From: Streptomyces sp. NBC_00448
GTDB lineage: Bacteria > Actinomycetota > Actinomycetes > Streptomycetales > Streptomycetaceae
Assembly: GCF_036014115.1 (NCBI RefSeq)
Contig: NZ_CP107913.1
Location: 7,743,501-7,807,500 of the forward strand
DNA length: 64,000 bases
Reading direction: 5' to 3'
The notes below the pieces were generated by a model. The model was not told the origin of the DNA. It ran no database searches and saw only the letters and a list, made by a program, of their open reading frames with translations. This document shows positions 26,732 through 35,847 of this stretch, piece by piece. Every line of letters begins with the position of its first letter. Position 1 is the stretch's first letter. The position numbers were made by a program, and so were the translations under genes.

Positions 26732-26796
26732 TTCTGCGTGACCCGGCAGGACCCGAGGCAGCACCCAGGCAGCACCCGCAAGGACCGAGAGGCCCG

Positions 26797-28470
26797 ATGA
26801 GGAAAGGACCGCCCGTGGGATTCGCCCATGAGTACGCGACCGCGATCGTCCGGCGCGGCCGGTACCCGATGGAGCCGGCCGACTGGGTGCCCGACTGGGC
26901 GGACCGGCCGCGCAAGGGGAAGCACTTCCCCGGCGCCGAGAGCTTCCCGCTGCCGCACGCCACCCCCGCGCCGCCGCCCGGCGCGACCGTCGAGCGGGGC
27001 CTGTACGGGCCGCGCGGCGGCGGCGCGTTCACGTTGCCGCTGCTCGCCGGGATGCTGCAGGACTCCTACGGCCTGACCGGCCGCCGGCTCGCCGTCCAGG
27101 CCAACTCCGACCTGGGCACGCTGCCGCTGTACGCCGAGGCGAACTGGTCGCGGGGCAGCGCGTCCGGCGGCGGCCTGTACCCGGTCGGCATCCACTGGGT
27201 CAGCGGACCCGGCGGCCCCCTCACCCCCGGCGTGCACTACTACGACACCCGGCAGCACGCGCTGCGCCGCCTGCTCACCGGTGACGTCACCCCGCAGGTG
27301 CGCGCGGCGGTCGGCGAACCGGCCCTCGGCCAGGACCAGTTCCTCGTGCTCACCGTGCGCTTCTGGCAGAACGCCTTCAAGTACAACAGCTTCAGCTACC
27401 ACGTCGTCACGATGGACACCGGTGCCCTGCTGGCCACTTGGCGGATCTGGGCCCGCGCCCACGGTCTGCACGTCGGCCCCGCCCTCTGGTTCGACGAGCC
27501 CCGGCTCGGCGACCTGCTCGGCCTGACCGACGACGAGGAGGGCGTCTTCGCCGTGGTGCCGCTGACCTGGCAGCCCTCCACCGCGCACGCGACGGGAAAC
27601 GCGGCTGCGGCGGCCGGCACCGGAACCGGGGCCGCGGAGGCCGACGGCGCGGGCGCCGGCGCGATCTCCGGCACGGCATCCGTGCGGGTGGGGCATGCCG
27701 ACCAGGAGCGCTCGGGGTTCACCACGACGTTCGAGACGGTGCGGCGGATGCACGCGGCGACGGTCGAAGGCGCGTCCCGGCGGCCCGCGGCCGGCGCGCT
27801 CGCGGCGGCGTCGGCGCGGCCGGTCGAGACGGGCGGCGAGCGGGTCGCGCTGCCCGCGCGGGAGCCGCTGGAGAGCGGGGTGCGGCAGGCGCTGCGGGCC
27901 AGGCGCAGCAGTTTCGGCAGGTTCCAGGCGGCGCGTCCGCTGGCGGCAAGGGAGTTGGCGACGGTGCTCGCCGCCGCGGACGCCGCCGGCACGCTGGACA
28001 GCGACGTGGAGCCCGCGGACGCCGAACCCCTCACCCGGCTGCTGGTGTTCGTGAACCACGTGGCGGGCGTGCCGCAGGGTGCGTACGCCTACGACCGGGC
28101 CGACGGGTCGCTGCGGCTGCTGCGGGCGGGCCGGCCGGGGGAGTTCCTCCAGCGCAACTACTTCCTGGCGAACTACAACCTGGAGCAGGCCGCGGCCGTG
28201 ATCGTGCCCGCCGCGCGCACCCACGCCGTACTGGACGCCGTCGGGGACCGCGGCTACCGCCTGGTGAACGCGGTGGTCGGCGGTATCTCCCAGGCCGTGT
28301 ACACCGCGTCGAGCGCGGCCGGCCTCGCCTGCGGAGTGGCGCTCGGGTTCGACGCGATCTCCTTCACCGAGGAGTTGGGGCTCGACGCGACCGGCGAGAT
28401 CCCGCTGCTGATCATGATGATCGGCCACGAACGGCCCCGCCCGGCCGACTTCCGCTACGAGATCGCCTGA
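26797..28470 (+). CDS. SagB/McbC-type azoline dehydrogenase, double nitroreductase fold
   Basis: FMN-dependent oxidoreductase (557 aa) expected to oxidise azolines to azoles. Two nitroreductase-like modules are visible. Residues 85-275 include SRGSASGGGLYPVGIHWV and FWQNAFKYNSFSYHVVTMDTG. Residues 350-557 include LRARRSSFGRFQ, NYFLANYNLEQAAAVIVPA and YTASSAAGLACGVALGFD. An Ala/Gly-rich linker separates them. ATG 26797 (after GAGAGG) and GTG 26815 (after AAAGGA at 6 nt) are both plausible starts. TOMM dehydrogenases of thiopeptide and thiazolylpeptide clusters have this two-module layout. Confidence 0.9.
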   Translation: MRKGPPVGFAHEYATAIVRRGRYPMEPADWVPDWADRPRKGKHFPGAESFPLPHATPAPPPGATVERGLYGPRGGGAFTLPLLAGMLQDSYGLTGRRLAVQANSDLGTLPLYAEANWSRGSASGGGLYPVGIHWVSGPGGPLTPGVHYYDTRQHALRRLLTGDVTPQVRAAVGEPALGQDQFLVLTVRFWQNAFKYNSFSYHVVTMDTGALLATWRIWARAHGLHVGPALWFDEPRLGDLLGLTDDEEGVFAVVPLTWQPSTAHATGNAAAAAGTGTGAAEADGAGAGAISGTASVRVGHADQERSGFTTTFETVRRMHAATVEGASRRPAAGALAAASARPVETGGERVALPAREPLESGVRQALRARRSSFGRFQAARPLAARELATVLAAADAAGTLDSDVEPADAEPLTRLLVFVNHVAGVPQGAYAYDRADGSLRLLRAGRPGEFLQRNYFLANYNLEQAAAVIVPAARTHAVLDAVGDRGYRLVNAVVGGISQAVYTASSAAGLACGVALGFDAISFTEELGLDATGEIPLLIMMIGHERPRPADFRYEIA

Positions 28471-28497
28471 GCGCCCGTGAGGGGAGATGTGGACGAC

Positions 28498-31491
28498 GTG
28501 AGTGAGGCGAGCGCCACGCGCGCGAGCGGTATCGGCACCAGCACCGGCACCAGCACCGCGGCAGGAGACGGCGCTGCGCGGAACTGGCTGCTGCACCGCC
28601 GCTTCGTGCTGCGCGTGGCGGGCCTGCCGGTGGAGGCCGTGGAGCGGCTGCGCGACCCGCGGGCACGCGCCTGGGCCGAGCAGGTGCTCGACGCGCAGGA
28701 CCGGATCGACGCGCTCGCGGACGCGTTGGCGGACCCGCTGACCGCGCTCGTCGGGGCGACCGACGACGAACGGCAGCGCCGCCGCGTACTGGCCCTGCGC
28801 CGGGAGGTGTTCAACGGCCGGGTGCCGCGCGATCCCGACGCCGTAAGGGAGTTGGTGCGGGCGGCGGGCGGCGGGACCGGCGAACTGCTGGAGCGCTGGC
28901 TCGCCGCGCGGCGCGAACTCGCCGGGGCCCTCGCCACCGGTGGCGGCCTGGTGGACGAGGGACTCGCCGCTGCTCGGGCCGAGTTGCGGCGGCTCGCGGC
29001 CGAGGAGCGGCTCCGACTCGGCCTGGTGCTGGCCTCGCCGACCCTCGACGGGCAACTGGACGCGTTCATCGCGGAAGGCGCGGCGGGGCCGGTGCCCGCA
29101 CCGGACAAGCGGGCCCGGAAGAAGGAGCGCTCGCTGCTCTCGTACCTGTACCGCACGGCGTGCAAGACCAGCCCGTTCAGCACGTTCACGGCAGTGGCGG
29201 CGGGGGAGTTCGAGGAGCCGTCCGGCCAGGAGGACGAAGGGGCGACGGACGTGCGGGGCGAGCTGGGCGACGGCTGGAGCAGCCATCCCCGGCTGAACGT
29301 GGTGGTGCTGGCCCGGCTGGCGGAGCTGGTCGCCGCCGACCCGGACCGCCGCGCCGACCTGCCGGTCGCGGTGTCCGCCGGCTGGAACCTGGACGACGAC
29401 CGGCTGCGCTACGTGCGCCGCTCGGTGACGACGGGCGACGACACCGCGGCGGTCAGCTTCGACGCCGCCCACGACCGGCTGTTCTTCCTGCGCCGCAGCG
29501 GCACTCTGGAGCGGATGCTCGGCCTCTTCGCGGACGGCGCGACCCCCCGGTACGGCGACCTCGCCGACTGGCTCGCCGCGGAGACCGGTGCCGCGCCCGA
29601 AGAGGCCGCCCGCTACCCCGCGACCCTGCTGGATCTCGGCATCCTCCAGATGACCGGCCTGGACACCGACGTGCACACGCCCGACCCGCTGCGCTCCTTC
29701 CGTGCCGCGCTGCGGGCCCTGGACCGCCCCTGGGCCGACCACGTCGCCGCCCGCCTCGCCGGCGCCGCCTCCTGTGTCGAGCGCTACGCCGCCGCCGATC
29801 TCGCCGGACGGCGCGCCCTGCTGCGTACCCTGCGCGGCGAACTGATCGGCGTGCAGGAGGAGTTGGGGGCCGACGCGCCGTCGCTCCCGCAGACGCTGCT
29901 CTACGAGGACGTACGCGCCGAGCCCGTGGGCGCCGACCTGGAGCGCTGGACCGAGCTGGCCGCGGCGCCGCTGCACGCCCTGACCCGGGTGCTGCCCGCC
30001 TTCGACGTGGCGCTGCCGCAGCGGCTGGTGCTGAAGGGCTTCTTCCTGGCCCGGTACGGCCGCGGTGGGCGCTGCGACGACGTGCTGCGGCTGGTGCACG
30101 ACTTCCACGAGGACATCTTCACGCAGTACCTCCAGTTCACGTCCACCAAGTCGCCCTGGGCGCCTGACGGTTCGGCCGCGCCGGAGGAGAACTGGCTGGG
30201 CCTGCCGGAGGTCACCGCGCTGGACCGGGCCCGGGCGGAGTTCACCCGGCGGATGCGCGAGGCGTGGCACGACCACCCGCTCGGCGCAGAGGAGTTGCGG
30301 CTCGACGAAGCCACCGTGGACGCGGTCGCCGCCGAACTCGCGCCGCTCGGCTACGGGTTCACCCCGCACAGCCACTTCGTGCAGCTCGCCGAGCGCGACG
30401 GCGACCCGCTGGTGGTCCTCAACAACTCCTACGGCGGCCTGTGCTTCCCCTTCACCCGCTTCACCCACTGCTTCGACGGCGCGGAGGGTACGGGCGCGGA
30501 CCCGGCCGAGGTCCCCGCCACCGGAGCTCCCGCCGCCGGAACCCCTGCCACCGGAACCCCCTCCACCGGCCCGGCCGCCGACGGCCTCAGCGCTGAGCTG
30601 CGCCGCACCCTGCGTGCCTGGCAGCCGCCCGGCGCGGTCTTCGCCGAGGTCACCGCCGGCTCCGCGACCACCAACCTCAACCTGCACGGGCGGCTCACCG
30701 ACCACGAGATCGTCTGCCCGGGCGAGCGCGGCACCGGGTCCGCCGGAGCGCGGATCGACCTGGACGACCTGTACGCGGAACACGACGAGGCCACCGACCG
30801 GCTGGTGCTGCGCTCGCGCCGGCTCGGCCGCGAGGTCGTGCCGCTCTACCTCGGCTACCTGGTGCCCATGGTGCTGCCCGAAGTGCCGCGCACGCTGCTG
30901 CTCTTCTCGCCCACCTCCCGCGCCCGGCCCGACCTGTGGCGCGGTGTTCCGCAGGGCCCGGCGGTCGACGGAATCACCGCCCGGCCCCGGGTGCGCTACC
31001 GCGGTCTGGTCCTGCACCGGCGCAGCTGGACCGCGGCGCCGGGCGCGCTGCCGGTACGCGAGCCGGGCGCGGGCGAAGCCGCGTACTACCTCGCGTGGCA
31101 GCGCTGGCGGCGCCGGCACGGCCTGCCGGCACGGGTGTTCGCGACGGTACGGGAGGAACTGCCCGACGGCGGGGGGCCGGCGGCGGCCTTCGGGGGTGGC
31201 GCCAAACCCGGCTACGTCGACTTCGACAGCCCGCTGTCCCTGATCGCTCTCGAAGCGCTCACCGGCGGCGGCCGGGCCCGCACGGTCTTCGAGGAGATGC
31301 TGCCGGGGGCGGACGAGCTGCACGTCCGCTCCGCACGCGGCCGCCATGTCGCCGAACTGGCCGTGGAGATCGTCCCCCGTCCGGCGGCGACCGCACCCGC
31401 CCCGGCAGCTGCCCCGACACCGGCAGCCGCATCGGCGCCGGCACCCGCACCCGCACCCGACCCGCACGGAAGGCAGGGCACGCGCGTATGA
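28498..31491 (+). CDS. Split LanB dehydratase, tRNA-Glu-dependent glutamylation protein
   Basis: Lantibiotic dehydratase N-terminal protein (997 aa) that should transfer glutamate from Glu-tRNA to Ser/Thr side chains of the precursor. Diagnostic stretches are FVLRVAGLPVEAVERL, RKKERSLLSYLYRTACKTSPFSTFTAVA, GFFLARYGRGGRCDDVLRLVHDF and NNSYGGLCFPFTRF. The end (VRYRGLVLHRRSWTAAP, YVDFDSPLSLIAL) matches the close of the Lant_dehydr_N region. No SpaB_C elimination domain follows in the chain; it is encoded by the next gene. A repeat of APATGTP type (about 680-700) is inserted. The start is uncertain: GTGs at 28477, 28489 and 28498 are available around GAGGGGAG. Confidence 0.9.
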   Translation: MSEASATRASGIGTSTGTSTAAGDGAARNWLLHRRFVLRVAGLPVEAVERLRDPRARAWAEQVLDAQDRIDALADALADPLTALVGATDDERQRRRVLALRREVFNGRVPRDPDAVRELVRAAGGGTGELLERWLAARRELAGALATGGGLVDEGLAAARAELRRLAAEERLRLGLVLASPTLDGQLDAFIAEGAAGPVPAPDKRARKKERSLLSYLYRTACKTSPFSTFTAVAAGEFEEPSGQEDEGATDVRGELGDGWSSHPRLNVVVLARLAELVAADPDRRADLPVAVSAGWNLDDDRLRYVRRSVTTGDDTAAVSFDAAHDRLFFLRRSGTLERMLGLFADGATPRYGDLADWLAAETGAAPEEAARYPATLLDLGILQMTGLDTDVHTPDPLRSFRAALRALDRPWADHVAARLAGAASCVERYAAADLAGRRALLRTLRGELIGVQEELGADAPSLPQTLLYEDVRAEPVGADLERWTELAAAPLHALTRVLPAFDVALPQRLVLKGFFLARYGRGGRCDDVLRLVHDFHEDIFTQYLQFTSTKSPWAPDGSAAPEENWLGLPEVTALDRARAEFTRRMREAWHDHPLGAEELRLDEATVDAVAAELAPLGYGFTPHSHFVQLAERDGDPLVVLNNSYGGLCFPFTRFTHCFDGAEGTGADPAEVPATGAPAAGTPATGTPSTGPAADGLSAELRRTLRAWQPPGAVFAEVTAGSATTNLNLHGRLTDHEIVCPGERGTGSAGARIDLDDLYAEHDEATDRLVLRSRRLGREVVPLYLGYLVPMVLPEVPRTLLLFSPTSRARPDLWRGVPQGPAVDGITARPRVRYRGLVLHRRSWTAAPGALPVREPGAGEAAYYLAWQRWRRRHGLPARVFATVREELPDGGGPAAAFGGGAKPGYVDFDSPLSLIALEALTGGGRARTVFEEMLPGADELHVRSARGRHVAELAVEIVPRPAATAPAPAAAPTPAAASAPAPAPAPDPHGRQGTRV

Positions 31492-32624
31492 CGACGATCC
31501 CGCACGGCGGCAGCACCGGCCCCGCCCCCGGCACTCCCCTGGCAGCCGACCCCGCCGGACCCGCCGACCCTGCCCGCCCCGCCGGACCCGCCGACCCCCG
31601 GGGGGACTGGCAGGCGTACCACGTCTTCTACGCCGCCAGCACCCGCCCCTTCCTGCTCCAGTGCGCCCGGCCCCTGGTCGCCGAACTCACCCGCGACGGC
31701 CTGCTGTCGGGGTGGTTCTTCATCAACTACTGGCTGGAGGGGCCGCACATCCGGCTGCGGCTGCGCCCCTCCTCGCCGCAGGCCGGACCCGAGGTCGCCG
31801 CCCGCGCCGCCGCGGCCGTCGAGGACTTCCTCAAGCGCCGGCCCGCCCTGTACGAGGTCAAGGACGGTTTCCTCGCCGAGCTGTACAACACCCTCTTCGA
31901 GCTGGAGTACCCCGGCGGCGAACGGGACCGCTTCACCGACGCGGCCGGCCGGATGCGGCTGCGCCCCAACAACTCCTTCGCCGCAGAGCCCTACGAGCCC
32001 GAGTACGGGAAGTACGGCGGTCCGGCCGGGGTCGAACTGGCCGAGTGGCACTTCCAGCGCTCCAGCGAGCTGGTGGTCGACGCGGCAGCCACCATGAACC
32101 TGCACGTGCGGACCGTACTGCTGGGCACGGCCGCGCAGTTGATGATGACCATGGCCGGGTGCCTGCTGCCCGGCGAGACCGCGCTGCTCACCTTCCTCGA
32201 CCGCTACCACGAGTTCTGGAACTCCGCCTTCACCGGCACCAACTTCACCGCCAGCGACGGCTACGACCGCGCCTACCAGGCCATGGGCACCGCGCTGCCG
32301 CACCGCTTCCAGGAGATCCGGCGGGCCACCGCGCGGCCCGCGCTCGGCCGGCTGCCCGGCTTCCTTCGCGGCTGGGCCGAGCACGGGCTCGAACTGCGGG
32401 AGCGGGTCTCGGAGTTGGCCCGCTCCGGCGACCTGGTCTTCCGCTCCTGGGACGGCAGCCGGGACCTGCCGGTGGACGACCCCGAGCAGGCCCTGCCGAT
32501 GCTCGCCTCGCCCTACCTGCACATGACGAACAACCGGCTGTCGGTCAGCGTCCGCGACGAGGCGTACCTCTCCTACGTGCTCGGCCGCGCGCTTCGCGAG
32601 CCCCAGCCCGCGGTGACCCCGTGA
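31488..32624 (+). CDS. SpaB_C / thiopeptide-type protein, probable glutamate-elimination enzyme
   Basis: Stand-alone C-terminal LanB-type protein (378 aa; ATGA overlap with the glutamylation gene). After a Pro/Ala-rich lead of 38 residues comes WQAYHVFYAASTRPFLLQC, GWFFINYWLEGPHIRLRLRP and YEPEYGKYGGPAGVELAEWH, all signatures of the thiopeptide-type bacteriocin biosynthesis domain. The same fold serves either to eliminate glutamate, giving dehydroalanine or dehydrobutyrine, or, in thiopeptides, for the [4+2] pyridine synthesis. As it is the only such protein here, elimination is the economical assignment and the product is likely linear, as in goadsporin-type systems. This is inference. Confidence 0.85.
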   Translation: MTTIPHGGSTGPAPGTPLAADPAGPADPARPAGPADPRGDWQAYHVFYAASTRPFLLQCARPLVAELTRDGLLSGWFFINYWLEGPHIRLRLRPSSPQAGPEVAARAAAAVEDFLKRRPALYEVKDGFLAELYNTLFELEYPGGERDRFTDAAGRMRLRPNNSFAAEPYEPEYGKYGGPAGVELAEWHFQRSSELVVDAAATMNLHVRTVLLGTAAQLMMTMAGCLLPGETALLTFLDRYHEFWNSAFTGTNFTASDGYDRAYQAMGTALPHRFQEIRRATARPALGRLPGFLRGWAEHGLELRERVSELARSGDLVFRSWDGSRDLPVDDPEQALPMLASPYLHMTNNRLSVSVRDEAYLSYVLGRALREPQPAVTP

Positions 32625-34942
32625 CGACCGTCGGCGGCTTCCTCGACATGCGGCCCGCCGTGCGCGACGACGTGACGGTCGGGCCGGCCCTGACCCGCGG
32701 CCCCAAGGTGGTCCACCTCGTCAAGGACTCGCTGACCGGGGCGCGGTTGGAGGTCGGCGGGAAGGAGCGGTTCCTGATCGTCCGGCTGGACGGCTCGAGG
32801 TCGCTCACCGAGATCGGCGCGGAGTACGCCGCCGCGTACGGCACGCGGCTGGGTGACGCGCAGTGGACGCAGATCCTGCGGATGCTCTCGCTCCGGGGCC
32901 TGCTGGCCGCTGCCGCCCGGCCGCCCCAAGCCCCCTCGGGCGCGGCCGAAGATCGGGAGAAGGCCGCCGACACCCGCCCCCGGGAGAGGAGTTGGCTCGG
33001 CGGGCGGACGCGGCTGGTGGCGGACGCCGGGTCGGCGATGGACCGGCTGCACCAGGCGACGGCGTTCGCGCGCCGGCCCGCGGTGCTGGGCCCGCTGCTC
33101 GCGCTGTGCGCTGCGCTGCTGGTCGCGGAGGCCGTCCGGTTCGGTGAACTGGCCGACGCCACCAGCCGGTTGTTCCAGCAGCCGGTGGCGCTGGTGGCCG
33201 TCGGCTGCGTGCTGTGGCTGAGCCTGGCGCTGCACGAACTGGCACACGGTCTGGTGGCCCGCGCGTACGGGCTGAAGGTGGCCGAGATCGGCCTCCGGCG
33301 CCGCGCGGGCTTCATGACGTACCTGTACTGCGAGGTCGAGGACGTCCAGTTCCTCGGCAGGCGCGGGCCGCAGGTCGCCGTGGCGATGGCCGGGGTGGTG
33401 GCGAACCTGCTCTACCTGCTGCCGTTCTGGGTGGTGTGGGCGCTGCTGCCGGGCGGTGCCCAGGCAGAGCCCTTCTTCGGCGGACTGCTGCTGCTCGGCA
33501 CCGCCATGGGACTGCTCAACCTCGTGCCACTGCCGCCGCTGGACGGCTACAAGGCGCTCGGCTACGCGCTGGGTGCCCTGCGGCTGGCCCCGGAGAGCCG
33601 CGCCTACCTGCGGGTGGCGGTCTCCGCCGCGCTGCGCCGCCCGGGCGCCCGCGCGGCGACCGCCGCCTACCCCGCCAGGTCACGCCGCGTCCTCGGCGGA
33701 TACCTTCTGCTGGGCGCCCTGTTCACCCTCGCCGCCCTCGCCGCGGCGGGCCTGCTGTGCGCGGTGGCCCTGCCCGCGCGCTGCGACACCTGGACGCCCT
33801 ACCTGCCGCTCGCCGCCGTGGCGGCGGCCCTCCTGCTCCGCCCGCTCGGCCTGCGCGCCGCCGCCAGGCGCGCGTCCGCCACGCCGCGGACCGCTGCCGA
33901 CCCGGACCCGGGCGGCCCTTCGGCGCCGGCCGCCGCGGCGCCCGCCCGGCCCGGCCCGGACGGCGGACCCAGCAGCCCCGTACCCGCCCCGCAGACGCGA
34001 GAGAAAGGCCGTATGAACAGAGCCGACGACCCGTCACCACCCGCTGTGGTGCTGGACGGTGTGACGAAGAGCTACGACGGGGTGCGTGCCCTGGACGGGG
34101 TGTCGCTGACGGTCGGCCACGGCGAGTTCTTCGGGATTCTCGGGCCGAACGGCGCCGGGAAGACCACGCTGGTGGAGATCGTGGAGGGCATGCGGGAGGC
34201 CGACGCGGGCACCGTCGAGGTGCTCGGCCGGTCGCCCTGGCCGCGTAGCACCGCGCTGCTGCGGCGGATCGGGGTACAGACGCAGACCTCCGCGTTCTTC
34301 ACCCGGCTGACCGCGGTCGAGCACCTGGAGACCGTGGCCGCGCTGCACGGCCTGGAACGGTCGGCGGCCGGCCGGGCCATCGAGTCGGTGGGGCTGGCGG
34401 CCAAGGCCCGCAGCCGGGTCGACGACCTGTCCGGCGGCCAGCGGCAGCGGCTCGCCCTGGCCACCGCGCTGGTGCACGACCCCGAGCTGATCTTCCTGGA
34501 CGAGCCGACCGCCGCGCTGGACCCGGAGGCCCGCAGGTCGCTGTGGGGGCTGCTGCGCGAACTGCGCGGCCAGGGCCGCACCATCGTGTACACCACGCAC
34601 TACCTGGACGAGGCCGAGGCGCTGTGCGACCGCGTGGCGATCATCGCGGGCGGGCGCGTGGCCGCGCTGGACACCCCCGCCGCCCTGGTCCGCTCGCTCG
34701 CGGCGCCGGCCCGGCTGCTGGTGCCCGCCGACCGGATCACCCCGGACCAGGCCCGCGCCATCGAGGGCGTGGACCGGGTGCTGGTGGAGGGCGGCGAGGT
34801 GGTGATCGAGACCCGCGTGGCCAACCGGGTGCTGGTCGCGGTCGGCGCCTTCGTGGACATGGACACGATCCGGACCAGGACCGCGACCCTCGAAGACGCC
34901 TACCTGCGGCTGACCGGAGCCGGAACGGAGCTGGGCAGATGA
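32621..34942 (+). CDS. PqqD-like / M50 metalloprotease / ABC ATPase in one open frame
   Basis: One uninterrupted frame of 773 aa from GTG 32621 (overlapping the previous stop). Residues 10-100 resemble a PqqD/RRE domain (LTRGPKVVHLVKDS, ERFLIVRLDGSRSLTEI). Residues 145-420 are membrane-embedded with the M50 zinc site HELAH at 205-209 and PLPPLDGYK (Asp 308). A Pro/Ala linker leads to Met465 and a complete ABC ATPase: GPNGAGKT near 508, LSGGQRQR, LIFLDEPTAALDPEA and a switch His in VYTTHYLDEAE. GAGAAAGG precedes ATG 34013, so the ATPase could also be made separately from an internal start. Roles inferred: leader recognition or removal, and export. Confidence 0.85.
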   Translation: MTTVGGFLDMRPAVRDDVTVGPALTRGPKVVHLVKDSLTGARLEVGGKERFLIVRLDGSRSLTEIGAEYAAAYGTRLGDAQWTQILRMLSLRGLLAAAARPPQAPSGAAEDREKAADTRPRERSWLGGRTRLVADAGSAMDRLHQATAFARRPAVLGPLLALCAALLVAEAVRFGELADATSRLFQQPVALVAVGCVLWLSLALHELAHGLVARAYGLKVAEIGLRRRAGFMTYLYCEVEDVQFLGRRGPQVAVAMAGVVANLLYLLPFWVVWALLPGGAQAEPFFGGLLLLGTAMGLLNLVPLPPLDGYKALGYALGALRLAPESRAYLRVAVSAALRRPGARAATAAYPARSRRVLGGYLLLGALFTLAALAAAGLLCAVALPARCDTWTPYLPLAAVAAALLLRPLGLRAAARRASATPRTAADPDPGGPSAPAAAAPARPGPDGGPSSPVPAPQTREKGRMNRADDPSPPAVVLDGVTKSYDGVRALDGVSLTVGHGEFFGILGPNGAGKTTLVEIVEGMREADAGTVEVLGRSPWPRSTALLRRIGVQTQTSAFFTRLTAVEHLETVAALHGLERSAAGRAIESVGLAAKARSRVDDLSGGQRQRLALATALVHDPELIFLDEPTAALDPEARRSLWGLLRELRGQGRTIVYTTHYLDEAEALCDRVAIIAGGRVAALDTPAALVRSLAAPARLLVPADRITPDQARAIEGVDRVLVEGGEVVIETRVANRVLVAVGAFVDMDTIRTRTATLEDAYLRLTGAGTELGR

Positions 34943-35847
34943 CCGCCACGACCCCGAGCACACCGAGTACCCCGAGCACCCCGAGTACCGCCACCGACCC
35001 GGACGAGTCCGCCGACCTCGACGACCCCACCGGCTCCGCCGACCCGAGCACCCCGGCGGGCCCCACCTCCGGCGGCAGCACGCGCGGCACCCGCGGCACC
35101 GCCTATGCCGCGCTGACCAGAGCCGCGTTCCTCGCCTCCGTCCGCGACCGGACCACGGTCTTCTTCACCTTCGCCTTCCCGCTGGTCTTCCTCGCGGTGT
35201 TCGGGCTGCTCTTCCGCGGCCAGAAGGTCGACGGCGGACTGCCGTACATCAACTACGTGGCGCCGGGCGTGCTGTCGTGGGGCGTCGGCAACGCGGCCCT
35301 GTTCGGGCCCGCGTTCGCGCTGATGCACTGGCGGCGCGACGACATCCTGCGGCTGGTGTGGCGCACCCCGACCCCGCTTCCCACGGTGCTCGGGTCGCGG
35401 TTCGCGGTCGCGGTCGGGGTGGGGCTGTGCCAGGCGGTGCTGTTCACGGCGGTGGCGGTGCTGCCGGTGTTCGGGCTGCACCTGGCGGGCGACTGGCCGC
35501 TGGCGCTGCCCCTGCTGGTGCTCGGCGTGGCCGCGTTCCTCGCGCTCGGCCTGGTGGTGGGCAGCCTCGCCAACACCCCGGAGGCGGTCGCGGCGATCGC
35601 GAACTTCGTGATGGTGCCGATGGCGTTCCTGTCCGGCGCGTTCTATCCGGCGGACCTGCTGCCGGGCTGGATACAGGCGTTCTCCTGGGTGCTGCCGCTG
35701 CGCTTCCTCGACCACGGGCTGACCGACGTGCTCGCCGGCCGCGACGGGCTCGGCCGCTACGCCCTGGACTGCGCGGGCCTGATCGGATTCACCGTCCTGT
35801 TCGGGCTGGTCGCGGCCCGCGTCTTCCGTTGGAGCAACCGGACATGA
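34939..35847 (+). CDS. ABC-2 type transporter permease
   Basis: Integral membrane partner (302 aa) of the ABC ATPase encoded just upstream (ATGA overlap). The first 55 residues are a Ser/Thr/Pro-rich cytoplasmic tail built of TPS repeats. Then come about six hydrophobic segments, including FFTFAFPLVFLAVFGLLF, LPLLVLGVAAFLALGLVVGSLA and the ABC-2 signature FLSGAFYPADLLPGWIQAFSWVLPL. DrrB-like exporters of this type confer self-resistance or secrete peptide products, and no other immunity gene is evident in the cluster. Confidence 0.9.
   Translation: MTATTPSTPSTPSTPSTATDPDESADLDDPTGSADPSTPAGPTSGGSTRGTRGTAYAALTRAAFLASVRDRTTVFFTFAFPLVFLAVFGLLFRGQKVDGGLPYINYVAPGVLSWGVGNAALFGPAFALMHWRRDDILRLVWRTPTPLPTVLGSRFAVAVGVGLCQAVLFTAVAVLPVFGLHLAGDWPLALPLLVLGVAAFLALGLVVGSLANTPEAVAAIANFVMVPMAFLSGAFYPADLLPGWIQAFSWVLPLRFLDHGLTDVLAGRDGLGRYALDCAGLIGFTVLFGLVAARVFRWSNRT

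Noticed and set aside
26605..26796. N-terminal extension of the dehydrogenase, or a second precursor peptide, in the 26.6-26.8 kb gap
   Set aside because: The frame starts with TTG without an SD and is Gly/Gln/Arg repeats; good starts with SDs lie at 26797 and 26815, and no leader-core pattern is visible.
25942..31467. Antisense open frame of 1841 codons across the RiPP genes
   Set aside because: It runs opposite to recognisable YcaO, dehydrogenase and LanB genes; its translation is low-complexity Arg/Gly/His typical of the high-GC shadow frame.
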